Below, one piece after another: positions 50,969 to 61,599 of a stretch of 64,000 nucleotides of DNA (its first letter is position 1; the number at the start of each line of letters is the position of its first letter). The position numbers and the translations under genes are program-made. The stretch is taken from assembly GCA_963796225.1 (NCBI GenBank), contig CAWCLK010000019.1, positions 186,001 to 250,000 on the forward strand. The letters run 5' to 3'. Below the pieces are notes generated by a model. It saw nothing but the letters and a program-made list of their open reading frames with translations. It did no database searches and was not told where the DNA came from. The DNA is from CAWCLK01 sp963796225 (lineage in GTDB: Bacteria; Actinomycetota; Nitriliruptoria; Nitriliruptorales; Nitriliruptoraceae).

Positions 50969-52731
50969 CCGCCCGGCTCCTGGTGCATCTTCTTGAAGGT
51001 GCGCAGGGCGGGGGCCCACAGGTGGGCGACCTGGTCGACGTCGACGTGGATCACCGACGGCTTCCCGGACGCGAGGCACTTCTCCAGGGCGGGCTCGAGC
51101 TGGTCGGGGTGGTCGACCCGCTCGCCGTGCGCGCCCATGGACCGCGCGAGCTCGTCGAAGGCGATCTCGGCGAAGTCCGCGTAGATGATCTCGTCCTCGT
51201 CGAGGCCGCGGTTGCTGAGCACCTTGCGGGCGACGGTCTTCACCGGCTTCGCCGCGATCTGCTGGCTCATCTTCACCATCCCCCAGGCGCGGTCGGCCAG
51301 CACGATCCAGATGATCGGCAGCTGGTGGCGCACGGCGCTCTCGACCTCCTGCGGGTGCATGCCGAAGGCGCCGTCACCGATGATGCAGCAGACCGTGCGG
51401 TCCGGGGCCGCGACCTGGGCACCGAGCGACTGGCCCATGCCCGCCCCGAGCATCCCGAACTTGAAGGTCGACAGGATCGACCGGGGGATGCGGGCCTGGT
51501 GGAAGAAGTTGGCCCACACGGTCGTGTTGCCGCCGTCGAAGACCCACACGGTGTCCTCGGGCAGCACGCGCTGCGCGATGCTCGGGACGTGGGCGGGGTG
51601 CACGGGGCGGTCGCGCGTGGCCAGCGGCTTGTCGAGCTTCGCCCGGTCCTTCATGGCGGCGTCGCGGTAGCCGTCCAGCGTGCGCCGCCGCTCGGCCATC
51701 CGCTGGGCGTCCTGGTCACCGAGGCGCTCGGCCAGGGCGGCCAGCGTCTCGCGGGCGTCGCCGAGGATGGCCAGGTCCACCGGCTTGTTGAGCCCGAGCA
51801 GCTCCTCGTCGACGTCGACCTGCACGTGCTGCTGGCGGCTGGGCGGGGCCCAGTTGGGGGCCTTGCCCCACCAGTCGGTCTCGCCGATCCGCGACCCGAC
51901 GGTCAGGACCACGTCGGCCTCGTTGCGGACCCGGTCCACCAGCTCGACGGCGGTCATGGGGATGGCGTGCGGGGAGGTCTCGGGCAGCGCCCCGCGCCCC
52001 GCCCACGACGTGGTGACCGGCGCCCCGAGCGCCTCGGCGACCCGCGCGAGCTCGGCCTCGGCCCCGGCGTGGAAGATGCCCGCGCCGACGTGGACCAGGG
52101 GCTGGCGGGCCTCGGACAGCATGCGGGCGGCCCGGGCGACCAGGTCCGGGTCCGGCGACAGGCGCGTGGTCCGGCGGTAGGTGTGGGGCGGGCGGACCTG
52201 GGCCTCGTCGATCTCGCCGGCGCCGTTGAGGACGTCCTCGGGGATGTCGAGGTGGACCACGCCGGGCCGGCCGCGCCACGACAGGCGCAGGGCGCGGCGC
52301 AGCATCTCGGGGATCCGGTCGCGCGAGGGGACGTGCCCGGACCACTTGGTCATCGCACGGGTGACGCCGACCTGGTCGAAGTACTGGTAGGTCCCGCCCC
52401 GGTCGGGCGAGCCGATGCCGGTCCGGCGGCTGGAGGTCAGCAGCAGGACCCGGTTGCCCTCGCCGTTCTCCACGGCGATGCCCGGCAGCACGTTGGCCAC
52501 GCCGGGCCCGTTGCTGGCCATGGCCACGCCGAGCCGGCCGGTCAGGCGCGCGTAGGCGCCGGCCATGTGCATGGCGGAGGTCTCGTGGCGGGGCGAGACG
52601 AGGTCGATCCCCACGCCCGGGAAGCTCGAGTAGAGCCCGAAGTAGGTGCCGTCGATGATGCCGAAGACGGTGTCGACGCCCTCGGCCGCCAGCATGCGGG
52701 CGACGAGCTCGCCGCCGGGTCCCTTGGCCAC
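50965..52731 (-). CDS. Thiamine-diphosphate-dependent lyase/decarboxylase (acetolactate synthase-like fold)
   Basis: A 588-residue three-domain ThDP enzyme. The N-terminal PYR domain has the catalytic Glu in LVSPRHETSAMHMAGAYARLTGR; the middle domain contains PLVHVGAGIFHAGAEAEL; the C-terminal PP domain has IIGDGAFGMHPQEVE and then IVLADRAWGM where most relatives have N-N. The Asp may still bind Mg2+. Similar proteins include acetolactate synthase, oxalyl-CoA decarboxylase, 2-hydroxyacyl-CoA lyase and benzoylformate decarboxylase; I cannot choose among them. GTG 52731 is the first gene of the operon and faces the PucR gene. Confidence 0.85.
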   Translation of the reverse strand: MAKGPGGELVARMLAAEGVDTVFGIIDGTYFGLYSSFPGVGIDLVSPRHETSAMHMAGAYARLTGRLGVAMASNGPGVANVLPGIAVENGEGNRVLLLTSSRRTGIGSPDRGGTYQYFDQVGVTRAMTKWSGHVPSRDRIPEMLRRALRLSWRGRPGVVHLDIPEDVLNGAGEIDEAQVRPPHTYRRTTRLSPDPDLVARAARMLSEARQPLVHVGAGIFHAGAEAELARVAEALGAPVTTSWAGRGALPETSPHAIPMTAVELVDRVRNEADVVLTVGSRIGETDWWGKAPNWAPPSRQQHVQVDVDEELLGLNKPVDLAILGDARETLAALAERLGDQDAQRMAERRRTLDGYRDAAMKDRAKLDKPLATRDRPVHPAHVPSIAQRVLPEDTVWVFDGGNTTVWANFFHQARIPRSILSTFKFGMLGAGMGQSLGAQVAAPDRTVCCIIGDGAFGMHPQEVESAVRHQLPIIWIVLADRAWGMVKMSQQIAAKPVKTVARKVLSNRGLDEDEIIYADFAEIAFDELARSMGAHGERVDHPDQLEPALEKCLASGKPSVIHVDVDQVAHLWAPALRTFKKMHQEPGG

Positions 52732-52738
52732 GCGTGCT

Positions 52739-52792
52739 CCCGATCGCTGTGGTCACCTCCAACCTACGTGGCAGCGGCGCCCCGATCGCTGT
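52739..52792. promoter_or_regulatory. 12-bp direct repeat in the PucR/TPP-enzyme divergent promoter
   Basis: CCCGATCGCTGT occurs at 52739-52750 and 52781-52792, exactly 42 bp (four helical turns) apart, in the 135-bp gap between the divergent starts. This is a good candidate for the PucR binding sites. An AT-rich CAATATC near 52830 may be the -10 for the PucR gene. Confidence 0.55.
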
Positions 52793-52866
52793 CCTCGGCT
52801 CCCAGCCTTGGCCGTCCCGTTGTGGCGGATTCCAATATCGTGGAGGCGCGGCGGGAAGGCGGGACC

Positions 52867-53991
52867 ATGGCGACGACCACGGACTGGCGGCCGATCGAGC
52901 GGCTCATCGACGTGCTGGCCAACGACGGGGCGCTGATGGAGGCCGCCGTGGCCGAGGTCCGCACGTCGGTGCCCGAGATCGCCCGGCTCGGGCGCGAGGA
53001 CATCGCGCGCCACACCCGCGCGCTGCTGGCCGCGGCCATGCGGGCGATCGCCGAGCGCCGCGGGCCGTCGCCCGCCGAGCTGGACTTCATCGAGGACCTG
53101 GCGGTGACCCGCGCCCAGCAGGGCGTGGCCATCCACGACGTGCTGGCCGCCATCCACGTGGCGCAACGCCACATCTGGCACCGCGCCCGCGAGCTCGCCC
53201 CGACCCACGACGCGGCGCTGCCGCTGCTGCTGGACGCCCGCGAGCTCTACGAGGACTGGGCCGAGCAGGTGCGCGGTCGCCTGATCGTGGCGCACCGCCA
53301 GACCGAGCTGGCGCGGACGCGCTCGCGCCGGGACCGGCAGGGCCAGCTGCTGCGGCGACTGCTCGAGGGCGGGTCGGCCGCGGTCCTGGCCGCGGCCGAG
53401 GCCGAGCTGCCCGCCACGCGCCTGTGGGTGGTGCACGTCGCCGCGGGGGCGGACGCGGCCGTGGCACTGGCCGAGGACCGGCTGCGGACGGGACCGGCCG
53501 ACCTGTTCACCGTCCTCGGCGAGGCGCTGGTCGGCGTGCTGGCCGGCCCGCCCCGGACCGGCGCCGACACGCTGGTGGGACTGGCCGGCCCGGTGTCGGC
53601 CGAGGAGCTCGACACCGCCGCGTCGTGGGCGCGGCGGGCCCACGACGCCGCGCGGGCGACGGGGCGGACGGGGCTGGTGCCCGTGACCGACGTCGCCCTG
53701 GCCGTCGCACTCCGCGACGCCGGGGACCTCGGCCAGCTGCTGCGGCACAGCCGCCTGGCCGCCCTCGACCCCGACCAGCCCTTCGCGGTCGAGCTGGCCA
53801 CCACGGTCCGGCTGCACCTCGAGCTCGACGGCGTGGTCGAGGCCACCGCCGCGCGCCTGTTCGTGCACCCCAACACGGTCCGCCACCGGCTCAAGCGGTT
53901 CACGGAGCTGACCGGCGTCGAGCTCGACGGGACCTTCCGCGCCGTCGAGACGTGGTGGGCGGTGTCGGACTGGCTGGCCGCCCGGGCGTGA
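52867..53991 (+). CDS. PucR-family (CdaR-type) transcriptional regulator
   Basis: A 374-residue regulator. The N-terminal half is a helical RsbRD-like sensor (IDVLANDGALMEAAVAEVRTSVPEIARL; LAVTRAQQGVAIHDVLAAIHVAQRHIWHRA). A short GGDEF-like CdaR middle domain follows, and the C-terminal PucR helix-turn-helix is LHLELDGVVEATAARLFVHPNTVRHRLKRFTELTGVEL. PucR proteins respond to catabolic metabolites. Its divergent position and the direct repeats in between suggest that it controls the adjacent 11-gene operon and itself. Confidence 0.87.
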   Translation: MATTTDWRPIERLIDVLANDGALMEAAVAEVRTSVPEIARLGREDIARHTRALLAAAMRAIAERRGPSPAELDFIEDLAVTRAQQGVAIHDVLAAIHVAQRHIWHRARELAPTHDAALPLLLDARELYEDWAEQVRGRLIVAHRQTELARTRSRRDRQGQLLRRLLEGGSAAVLAAAEAELPATRLWVVHVAAGADAAVALAEDRLRTGPADLFTVLGEALVGVLAGPPRTGADTLVGLAGPVSAEELDTAASWARRAHDAARATGRTGLVPVTDVALAVALRDAGDLGQLLRHSRLAALDPDQPFAVELATTVRLHLELDGVVEATAARLFVHPNTVRHRLKRFTELTGVELDGTFRAVETWWAVSDWLAARA

Positions 53992-53997
53992 GCGGGC

Positions 53998-54796
53998 TCA
54001 GCCCACGTCGGCGGCCAGGCGCGCGGCCACGGACTCGCCGCAGGTAGGGCAGCAACGCGTACAGGCGACGTCCCGGGCACAGCGTCCCGGCGCCGGTGTC
54101 GCGGTGGCCGTCGATCGCCGGCAGCACCACCCGGGTGCCCGTGGGGTAGCGCGTCTTGGATCCGCCGGTCGAGACCGCCGGGACCGTGGACGCGGGGTCG
54201 ATGTCGTACTGGTCGGCGAGGAAGGCCATCAGGTCGGCGGCGGCCTGCACCGCCGCGCGCGTCGGCTTGACGTCCTGGAAGTCGCCGATGAAGACGACCC
54301 CGATGGCGTTGTCGTTGAACCCCTGGGCGTGCGCCCCGTTGCGCACCCGTCGGGTGATGTCGCTGGGCAGCGGTCCGCGCCCCTGCCAGACCCGCCCGAA
54401 GGGGTCGACGGCGTAGTGGTAGCCGATCTCGTCGAACCCGCGGGCGCGGTGGGCCTTGCAGATCAGCCGCATGGCGCGCGGGACCTCGCCCCGCGACTCG
54501 ACCACGGGCGCGTGGGTGTGGTGGACGGTGATCCGGTGCGGGGCGGTGCGATCGCCGGTGCTGACCGGGCAGGTGCCCCGGGGGTCCCACTCGGTGCGGG
54601 GGATGACCTGCGGGGCGGGCACGCCGGCGGGGCGCACCGCGTCGGCGGCGACCAGCGCGGCCTGCCCCCCGACGCCCCGGTCGACGGACGCGGCCACGTC
54701 GGCGACGGGCAGGCCGGGCGTGGCGGCGGTGGCCACCATCAGCAGGGCGGTCAGCATCAGCACGAGCCGGGTGCAGGCCAGCGAGCGCGCACGCAT
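53998..54796 (-). CDS. Secreted N-acetylmuramoyl-L-alanine amidase (PGRP/amidase_2), C-terminal frameshift
   Basis: A Sec signal peptide (LVLMLTALLMVATAATPGLP) precedes a PGRP-type amidase: PRTEWDPRGTCP, ITVHHTHAPV (zinc His), RGFDEIGYHYAVDPFGRVWQGRG, GAHAQGFNDNAIGVVFIGDFQ, and DGHRDTGAGTLCPG (zinc His and Cys). It cleaves the stem peptide from MurNAc in the wall. The frame as read runs past the end of the PucR gene to 53900 with low-complexity sequence; a one-base shift near 54035 gives the natural ending YLRGESVAARLAADVG at 53998. A paralogue lies next upstream. Confidence 0.8.
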
Positions 54797-54962
54797 GAGG
54801 ACCTCGTGGAGGGGAGGGGAACGAGGGCATGTTCGCCCGAGCCGCGCACTTCCCCACGCCCCGAACGACTGCCCCGGAGGGTACGGGCGTTCGGTCCCCC
54901 CGCACGGTCTGCCACCCGATGTTGCGCAGGGCGAACACCGGGAACACGCGGCCGCCCGACAT

Positions 54963-55013
54963 CGATGCTGCGGAGGTTCCGATCACCCGCTGACCGAAAC
55001 CTCCGCACCAACG
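54963..55013 (-). repeat. 51-bp palindromic repeat element, copy 2 (inverted)
   Basis: On the minus strand: CGTTGG, the 39-nt inverted repeat (outer arms TGCGGAGGTT and AACCTCCGCA; loop GCGGG), GCATCG. The asymmetric flanks match copy 1 at 568-618 in reverse orientation. It lies 16 nt past the stop of the second amidase gene. The other 180 bp of the gap to the first amidase hold no gene. Confidence 0.8.
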
Positions 55014-55029
55014 GTCCGTGGGCCGCGGG

Positions 55030-55862
55030 TCAGGCAGCCGCGAGCTCGAGGCGGCGCACGACGCCGTCGCGAAGACGGGGCAACCGGGCGTAGAGCTGCT
55101 CGCCGGGACAGGCGGTGCCGGCACCGGTGTCGCGGTGGCCGCAGATCGTGGGCAGCTGACGCGCTCGCCGGTGTCGTAGCGGGTCACGGGGCCGCCGGTG
55201 GACCGGGCGCGGACCGTGGCGTGGGGGTCGATGTCGTAGCGCCACGCCAGGTAGGCGGCGAGCTGTTCGAGGGCCAGGAACGCCTCGGTGGTCGGCGGCC
55301 GCTCCTCGAAGTCGCCGATCAGCACGATGCCGATCGAGTTGTCGTTGAAGCCCTGGGCGTGGGCGCCGTTGCGGACCCGCTCGGGCAGGTCCGGCGGGAC
55401 CGGCCCGCGGGCCTGCCAGGTGCCGCCGAAGGGGTCGACCGCGTAGTGGTAGCCGATGCCCCCGAAGTCGCGTTCGATGTGGGAGCGGCAGATCGACTGC
55501 AGCGCCCCGGGCACCTCGTCGGGGGCCTGCACCACCGGCTCGTGGGTGTGGTGGACGTGGACGCGGGCGGGGCGGGTGCGGGCGCCGGGCTCGATGCGGC
55601 AGCCGCCGGCGGTGTCCCACCGGTCCCGCGGGACCACGTCGGGCACCGGCGGGGCGGGGCCGTCGGTCACGCCCCGCGACGGCCGGTCGGTCAGCGCCGA
55701 ACGGGTCCCCACGGCGGTCGGCGCGGGGTCGTCCTCACGTCGCAGCACGGGCACGGCCGCGGCCACCGCGAGCCCCATCGCGGTCAGGCCGAACGTGCGG
55801 CGGCTGACGTCGGACGGGGTGGGCAGCTGCACGTGGAGGTCGCTCCTCGGGGCGCTCGGCAT
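55030..55862 (-). CDS. N-acetylmuramoyl-L-alanine amidase with Tat signal peptide (one frameshift)
   Basis: A PGRP-type amidase paralogous to the preceding gene: VPRDRWDTAGGC, VHVHHTHEPV, RDFGGIGYHYAVDPFGGTWQARG, GAHAQGFNDNSIGIVLIGDFE, and, in a shifted frame, CGHRDTGAGTACPGEQLYARLP. The N-terminus has a twin-arginine motif (SRRTFGLTAMGLAVAAA), so export is likely by Tat, unlike its Sec-exported neighbour. The frame breaks near 55157 (gtcagctgccc), where one base seems missing. The 51-bp repeat follows the stop. Confidence 0.8.
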
Positions 55863-55944
55863 CGGTGGGGCCACGTTCCACGGTAGGAGCCGTGAGGGCG
55901 CGTGACCCGTCCTGCCGTCCCCCCGTCCGTGCGACGGCGGCGAA

Positions 55945-55950
55945 TAGGGT
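55945..55950 (+). promoter_or_regulatory. -10 box TAGGGT upstream of isocitrate dehydrogenase
   Basis: GAATAGGGTGG stands out as AT-rich in a GC-rich gap, 52 bp before ATG 56003, consistent with a short leader. No clear -35 is visible. Confidence 0.4.
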
Positions 55951-56002
55951 GGCGGGTCCACCCCGACCCTGCCCCGCCCGCCGATCGCGACCAGGTGCGC
56001 CC

Positions 56003-58225
<2,223 letters not shown>

Positions 58226-58233
58226 TCGACGGC

Positions 58234-58509
58234 GTGGCCGTGGACCTCGAACGGCTGCGTGGGTTCGGGCTGCGGCTGGTGATCGACCTGCGCCAGGCCA
58301 CCGAGCGTGACACCTTCGGGGTCGTCACGACCGACGTCGCCGCCCGGCACGCGCACCTGCCGGTGTTCGACGCGCTGACCGGGTCGGGGCGCTCCGAGCT
58401 GCTCGCCGTCCAGCCCGACGGGGCGTGGACCCGCCCCGAGGTGATGCTGGCCTTCCTCGACCTCGTCGCCGACCGGCACGGGTCGGGGCCGGGTTCCTGG
58501 CGACGCGCC
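58234..58509 (+). pseudogene. Fragment resembling the N-terminal part of a tyrosine/dual-specificity phosphatase
   Basis: The frame reads DLERLRGFGLRLVIDLRQATERDTFGVV then HAHLPVFDALTGSG and MLAFLDLVADRHG. The 'GFGLRxVIDLR..ER' and 'xHLPVxD' elements are typical of bacterial protein-tyrosine phosphatases, but the catalytic HCxxGxxR that should follow is absent. The frame continues only as antisense of the convergent UvrA-like gene. It looks like a 5' remnant cut by that gene. It may instead be a short unrelated protein. Confidence 0.4.
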
Positions 58510-58516
58510 CCGGCGA

Positions 58517-60856
58517 TCAGCCGCCGACGTAGGCCGCCAGGGCCTTCGCGGTCAGCGTCGTGCCGTCGGCGACCAGGTCGGCCGGCGTGCCCTCGAAGAC
58601 GACCCGGCCCCCGTCGTGTCCGGCGCCCGGCCCCATGTCGATGATCCAGTCCGCGTGCGCCATGACCGCCTCGTGGTGCTCGACGACGACCACTGACGTC
58701 CCGTCGTCCACGAGCCGGTCGAGCAGCCCGAGCAGCTGGTCGACGTCGGCCAGGTGCAGGCCGGTGGTCGGTTCGTCCAGCACGTAGACGCCGCTGTCCT
58801 GGCCCATGTGCGTGGCCAGCTTCAGCCGCTGGCGCTCGCCGCCCGACAGGGTCGTGAGGGGCTGGCCGAGCCGCAGGTACCCGAGCCCGACGGCGGCCAG
58901 GCGTTCGAGGATCCGGTGGGCGGCCGGGATGCGGGCGTCGCCCTCGCCGAAGAACGCCTCGGCCTCCTCGACCGACATGGCGAGCACCTCGGCGATGTTG
59001 CGGTCGCCGAGCGTGTGCTCGAGCACCTCGGGCCGGAAGCGCCGGCCCTCGCAGTCCTCGCAGGGGATGGCCACGGTCGCCATGGTGGGCAGGTCGGTGT
59101 AGATCGCGCCGTTGCCGTTGCAGGTCGGGCACGCCCCCTCGGAGTTCGCGCTGAACAGGGCGGCGCTGACGTCGTTGGCCTTCGCGAACGCCTTGCGGAC
59201 CGGGTCGAGCAGACCGGTGTAGGTCGCCGGGTAGCTGCGCCGGGACCCGCGGATGCGGGTCTGGTCGATGGCGACCACGTCGACGTCGGACGGCATCGAG
59301 CCGTGCACCAGCGAGCTCTTGCCGGACCCGGCCACGCCGGTGACCACGGCCAGCACGCCGAGCGGGATGTCGACGTCGACGTCCTGCAGGTTGTGGGTCG
59401 TGGCCCCGCGGACCTCGATGGTCCCCGTCGGGGTGCGCACGGCGTCCTTCAGGGTGGCGCGGTCGTCGAGGTGGCGCCCCGTCACGGTGTCGCTCGCCCG
59501 CAGGCCCGCGACGTCGCCCTCGTAGCAGACGGTCCCGCCCTCGGTCCCTGCCCCGGGGCCGAGGTCGACGACGTGGTCGGCGGCCTCGATCGTCTGCGGC
59601 TCGTGCTCGACGACCAGCACCGTGTTGCCCTTGTCCCGCAGTGCCAGCAGCAGGTCGTTCATGCGCTGGATGTCGTGGGGGTGCAGGCCGGTGGTGGGCT
59701 CGTCGAACACGTAGGTCACGTCGGTCAGCGCGGACCCGAGGTGGCGGACCATCTTCACGCGCTGGCCCTCGCCGCCCGACAGGGTGCCGGTGGGCCGTTC
59801 CAGCGACAGGTAGCCGAGGCCGATCCGGACGAACGCGTCCAGCGCCGCACGCAGGTTGACGAGCAGCGGGCCCACGGACGGGTCCTCGAGCTCGTCCACC
59901 CAGGTGACGAGGTCCCGGATCTCCCTGCGGCAGAGCTCGGCGATGCTGGCGCCCCGGATCGTCGAGGACCGCGCGGCCTCGGCCAGGCGGGTGCCGTCGC
60001 ACGCGGGACAGTCGACGAAGGTCGCGGCGCGGTCCACGAACCGTCGGATGTGCGGCTGCAGCGACTCGCGGTCCTTGGAGAACATCGACGACTGCAGCCG
60101 GACGAGCAGCCCCTCGTAGGTGCGGTTGATGCCCCCGATCTTCATCCGGGTGCCCTCGTGGTGCAGGAAGTCGTGCAGCTCCTGCTCCGAGTAGTCGCGG
60201 ATGGCCTTGTCGGGGTCGAGCAGCCCGGACTCGGTGTAGAGCTTCACCATCCACCCGTCGGCGGTGTAGGTGGGCACGGTGATGGCGCCCTCGTTGAGGG
60301 ACTTCGTCTCGTCGTAACCTCGGCCAGGTCGACGTGCGGCACGCGGCCCAGCCCCTCGCACTCCGGACACATGCCACCGGTCCGGCTGAACGAGACCTTT
60401 CCGCCCTCGCGGTCCCGACCTTGATCGAGCCGCTGGCGGACACGGACGCGACGTTGAAGGAGAACGCGCTGGGCGGTCCGACGTGCGGTCCCCGAGCCGG
60501 CTGAACAGGATGCGCAGCATGGCGTGGACGTCGGTGACGGTGCCGACCGTGGACCGGGCGTCGCCGCCGACGCGTTCCTGGTCGACGACGATGGCGGTGG
60601 TCAGCCCGTCGAGCACGTCGACCTCGGGGCGGGCCATCTGGGGCATGAAGCCCTGCACGAACGTGCTGTAGGTCTCGTTGATCAGCCGTTGCGATTCGGC
60701 CGCGATGGTGTGGAAGGCCAGCGAGCTCTTGCCGGACCCCGACACGCCCGTGAAGACCGTGAGCCGGCGCTTGGGCAGCTCGACGCTGATGTCGCGCAGG
60801 TTGTTGACCCGCGCCCCGTGGACACGGATCCGGTCGTGGCTGTCGGCCACGTGCAT
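58517..60856 (-). CDS. UvrA-like ABC ATPase (UvrA2/drug-resistance type), three frameshifts
   Basis: Corrected length is about 780 residues, shorter than UvrA (about 950), as in UvrA2/DrrC-like proteins. Two ABC modules: first Walker A TGVSGSGKSSLAFHT, signature LSGGEGQRVKM, FDEPTTGLHPHD; second TGVAGSGKSSLVHG, LSGGERQRLKLATH, LDEPTTGLHLAD. Zinc modules CPECEGLG, CPACDG and CPTCNGNG..CEDCEG are present. Frame breaks near 60488, 60419 and 60318 each look like a lost base and together restore frame. Such proteins act in DNA-lesion recognition or resistance to DNA-binding drugs. The divergent MarR gene probably regulates it. Confidence 0.83.
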   Translation of the reverse strand: MHVADSHDRIRVHGARVNNLRDISVELPKRRLTVFTGVSGSGKSSLAFHTIAAESQRLINETYSTFVQGFMPQMARPEVDVLDGLTTAIVVDQERVGGDARSTVGTVTDVHAMLRILFSRLGDRTSDRPARSPSTSRPCPPAARSRSGPRGRKGLVQPDRWHVSGVRGAGPRAARRPGRGYDETKSLNEGAITVPTYTADGWMVKLYTESGLLDPDKAIRDYSEQELHDFLHHEGTRMKIGGINRTYEGLLVRLQSSMFSKDRESLQPHIRRFVDRAATFVDCPACDGTRLAEAARSSTIRGASIAELCRREIRDLVTWVDELEDPSVGPLLVNLRAALDAFVRIGLGYLSLERPTGTLSGGEGQRVKMVRHLGSALTDVTYVFDEPTTGLHPHDIQRMNDLLLALRDKGNTVLVVEHEPQTIEAADHVVDLGPGAGTEGGTVCYEGDVAGLRASDTVTGRHLDDRATLKDAVRTPTGTIEVRGATTHNLQDVDVDIPLGVLAVVTGVAGSGKSSLVHGSMPSDVDVVAIDQTRIRGSRRSYPATYTGLLDPVRKAFAKANDVSAALFSANSEGACPTCNGNGAIYTDLPTMATVAIPCEDCEGRRFRPEVLEHTLGDRNIAEVLAMSVEEAEAFFGEGDARIPAAHRILERLAAVGLGYLRLGQPLTTLSGGERQRLKLATHMGQDSGVYVLDEPTTGLHLADVDQLLGLLDRLVDDGTSVVVVEHHEAVMAHADWIIDMGPGAGHDGGRVVFEGTPADLVADGTTLTAKALAAYVGG

Positions 60857-60999
60857 CAGGCCAGCTCCTGGATCCGCACGAGGCGGCCGTCCCCCCCTCC
60901 TCCTCTTCCCCAGACAGCCTGCTACTCGCGGTCGATCCTCGCACGGCGCACGCCCCGCCCCTACGCTTGCCAGCACCACGCATCGTCCCGGAGCCCTTC

Positions 61000-61473
61000 G
61001 TGCCAGACGACACCGGCGCCCGCGCGCGCCCGGACACCGGGCCGCTGGACGATGCGCTGACGCGGCTGGTGCGGCGCATGCGCCACCCACGGGTGCGGCG
61101 TCGGCTCACGGCCGGCGTGGCCGACCCGCTCGAACGGGCCCAGCACATCGTGCTGCACCGGATCTCGCTGCTCGAGCCCGTGCGGCTGTCGGAGCTCGCG
61201 GCGGAGCTGGACGTGGACGCCTCCACGGCCAGCCGCCAGGTGGCCCAGCTGCTCACCGACGGGATGGTCGAGCGCCGCCCCGACCCCGACGACGGCCGGG
61301 CCTCGCAGCTGACCACCACGCGCCGCGGGCGGCGGGCGATCACGTCGATGCGCACGGCCCGCCAGCAGGCGCTGGCCGACGTCGTGGCCGACTGGTCCCC
61401 GGCCGACCTGCAGGCGCTGGTGGACGGGCTCACCCGGCTGGCCGACGGCCTCGACGCGCCCGAGGGCACCTGA
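61000..61473 (+). CDS. MarR-family transcriptional regulator
   Basis: A 157-residue MarR-type winged helix: ERAQHIVLHRISLLEPVRLSELAAELDVDASTASRQVAQLLTDGMVERRPDPDDGRASQLTTTRRGRRAI, with the DxR wing (DPDDGRA). It likely represses itself and the divergent UvrA-like gene, 143 bp away. GTG 61000 is the most likely start; TACGCT at 60962-60967 is a possible -10. A drug or oxidant ligand is plausible but not shown. Confidence 0.85.
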   Translation: MPDDTGARARPDTGPLDDALTRLVRRMRHPRVRRRLTAGVADPLERAQHIVLHRISLLEPVRLSELAAELDVDASTASRQVAQLLTDGMVERRPDPDDGRASQLTTTRRGRRAITSMRTARQQALADVVADWSPADLQALVDGLTRLADGLDAPEGT

Positions 61474-61542
61474 CCGCCATCGGGCGATCGGCCCGCCGCC
61501 GGGGGGTCCAGCGGCCCTGCTCGTCCTGCAGGAGCGTGCGTA

Positions 61543-61570
61543 GCGTGCAGGGCATGCAGGACCTGCACGC
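61543..61570. promoter_or_regulatory. 9-bp inverted repeat over the HTH-PocR gene promoter
   Basis: GCGTGCAGG (61543-61551), 10-nt spacer, CCTGCACGC (61562-61570). It overlaps a -10-like TAGCGT at 61541-61546 and ends 29 nt before GTG 61600. Several more CTGCAG-like words surround it. Fits an autoregulatory operator for the HTH-PocR protein. Confidence 0.55.
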
Positions 61571-61599
61571 GCAGCCTGCACCACTGGCAGGAGCCCGTC

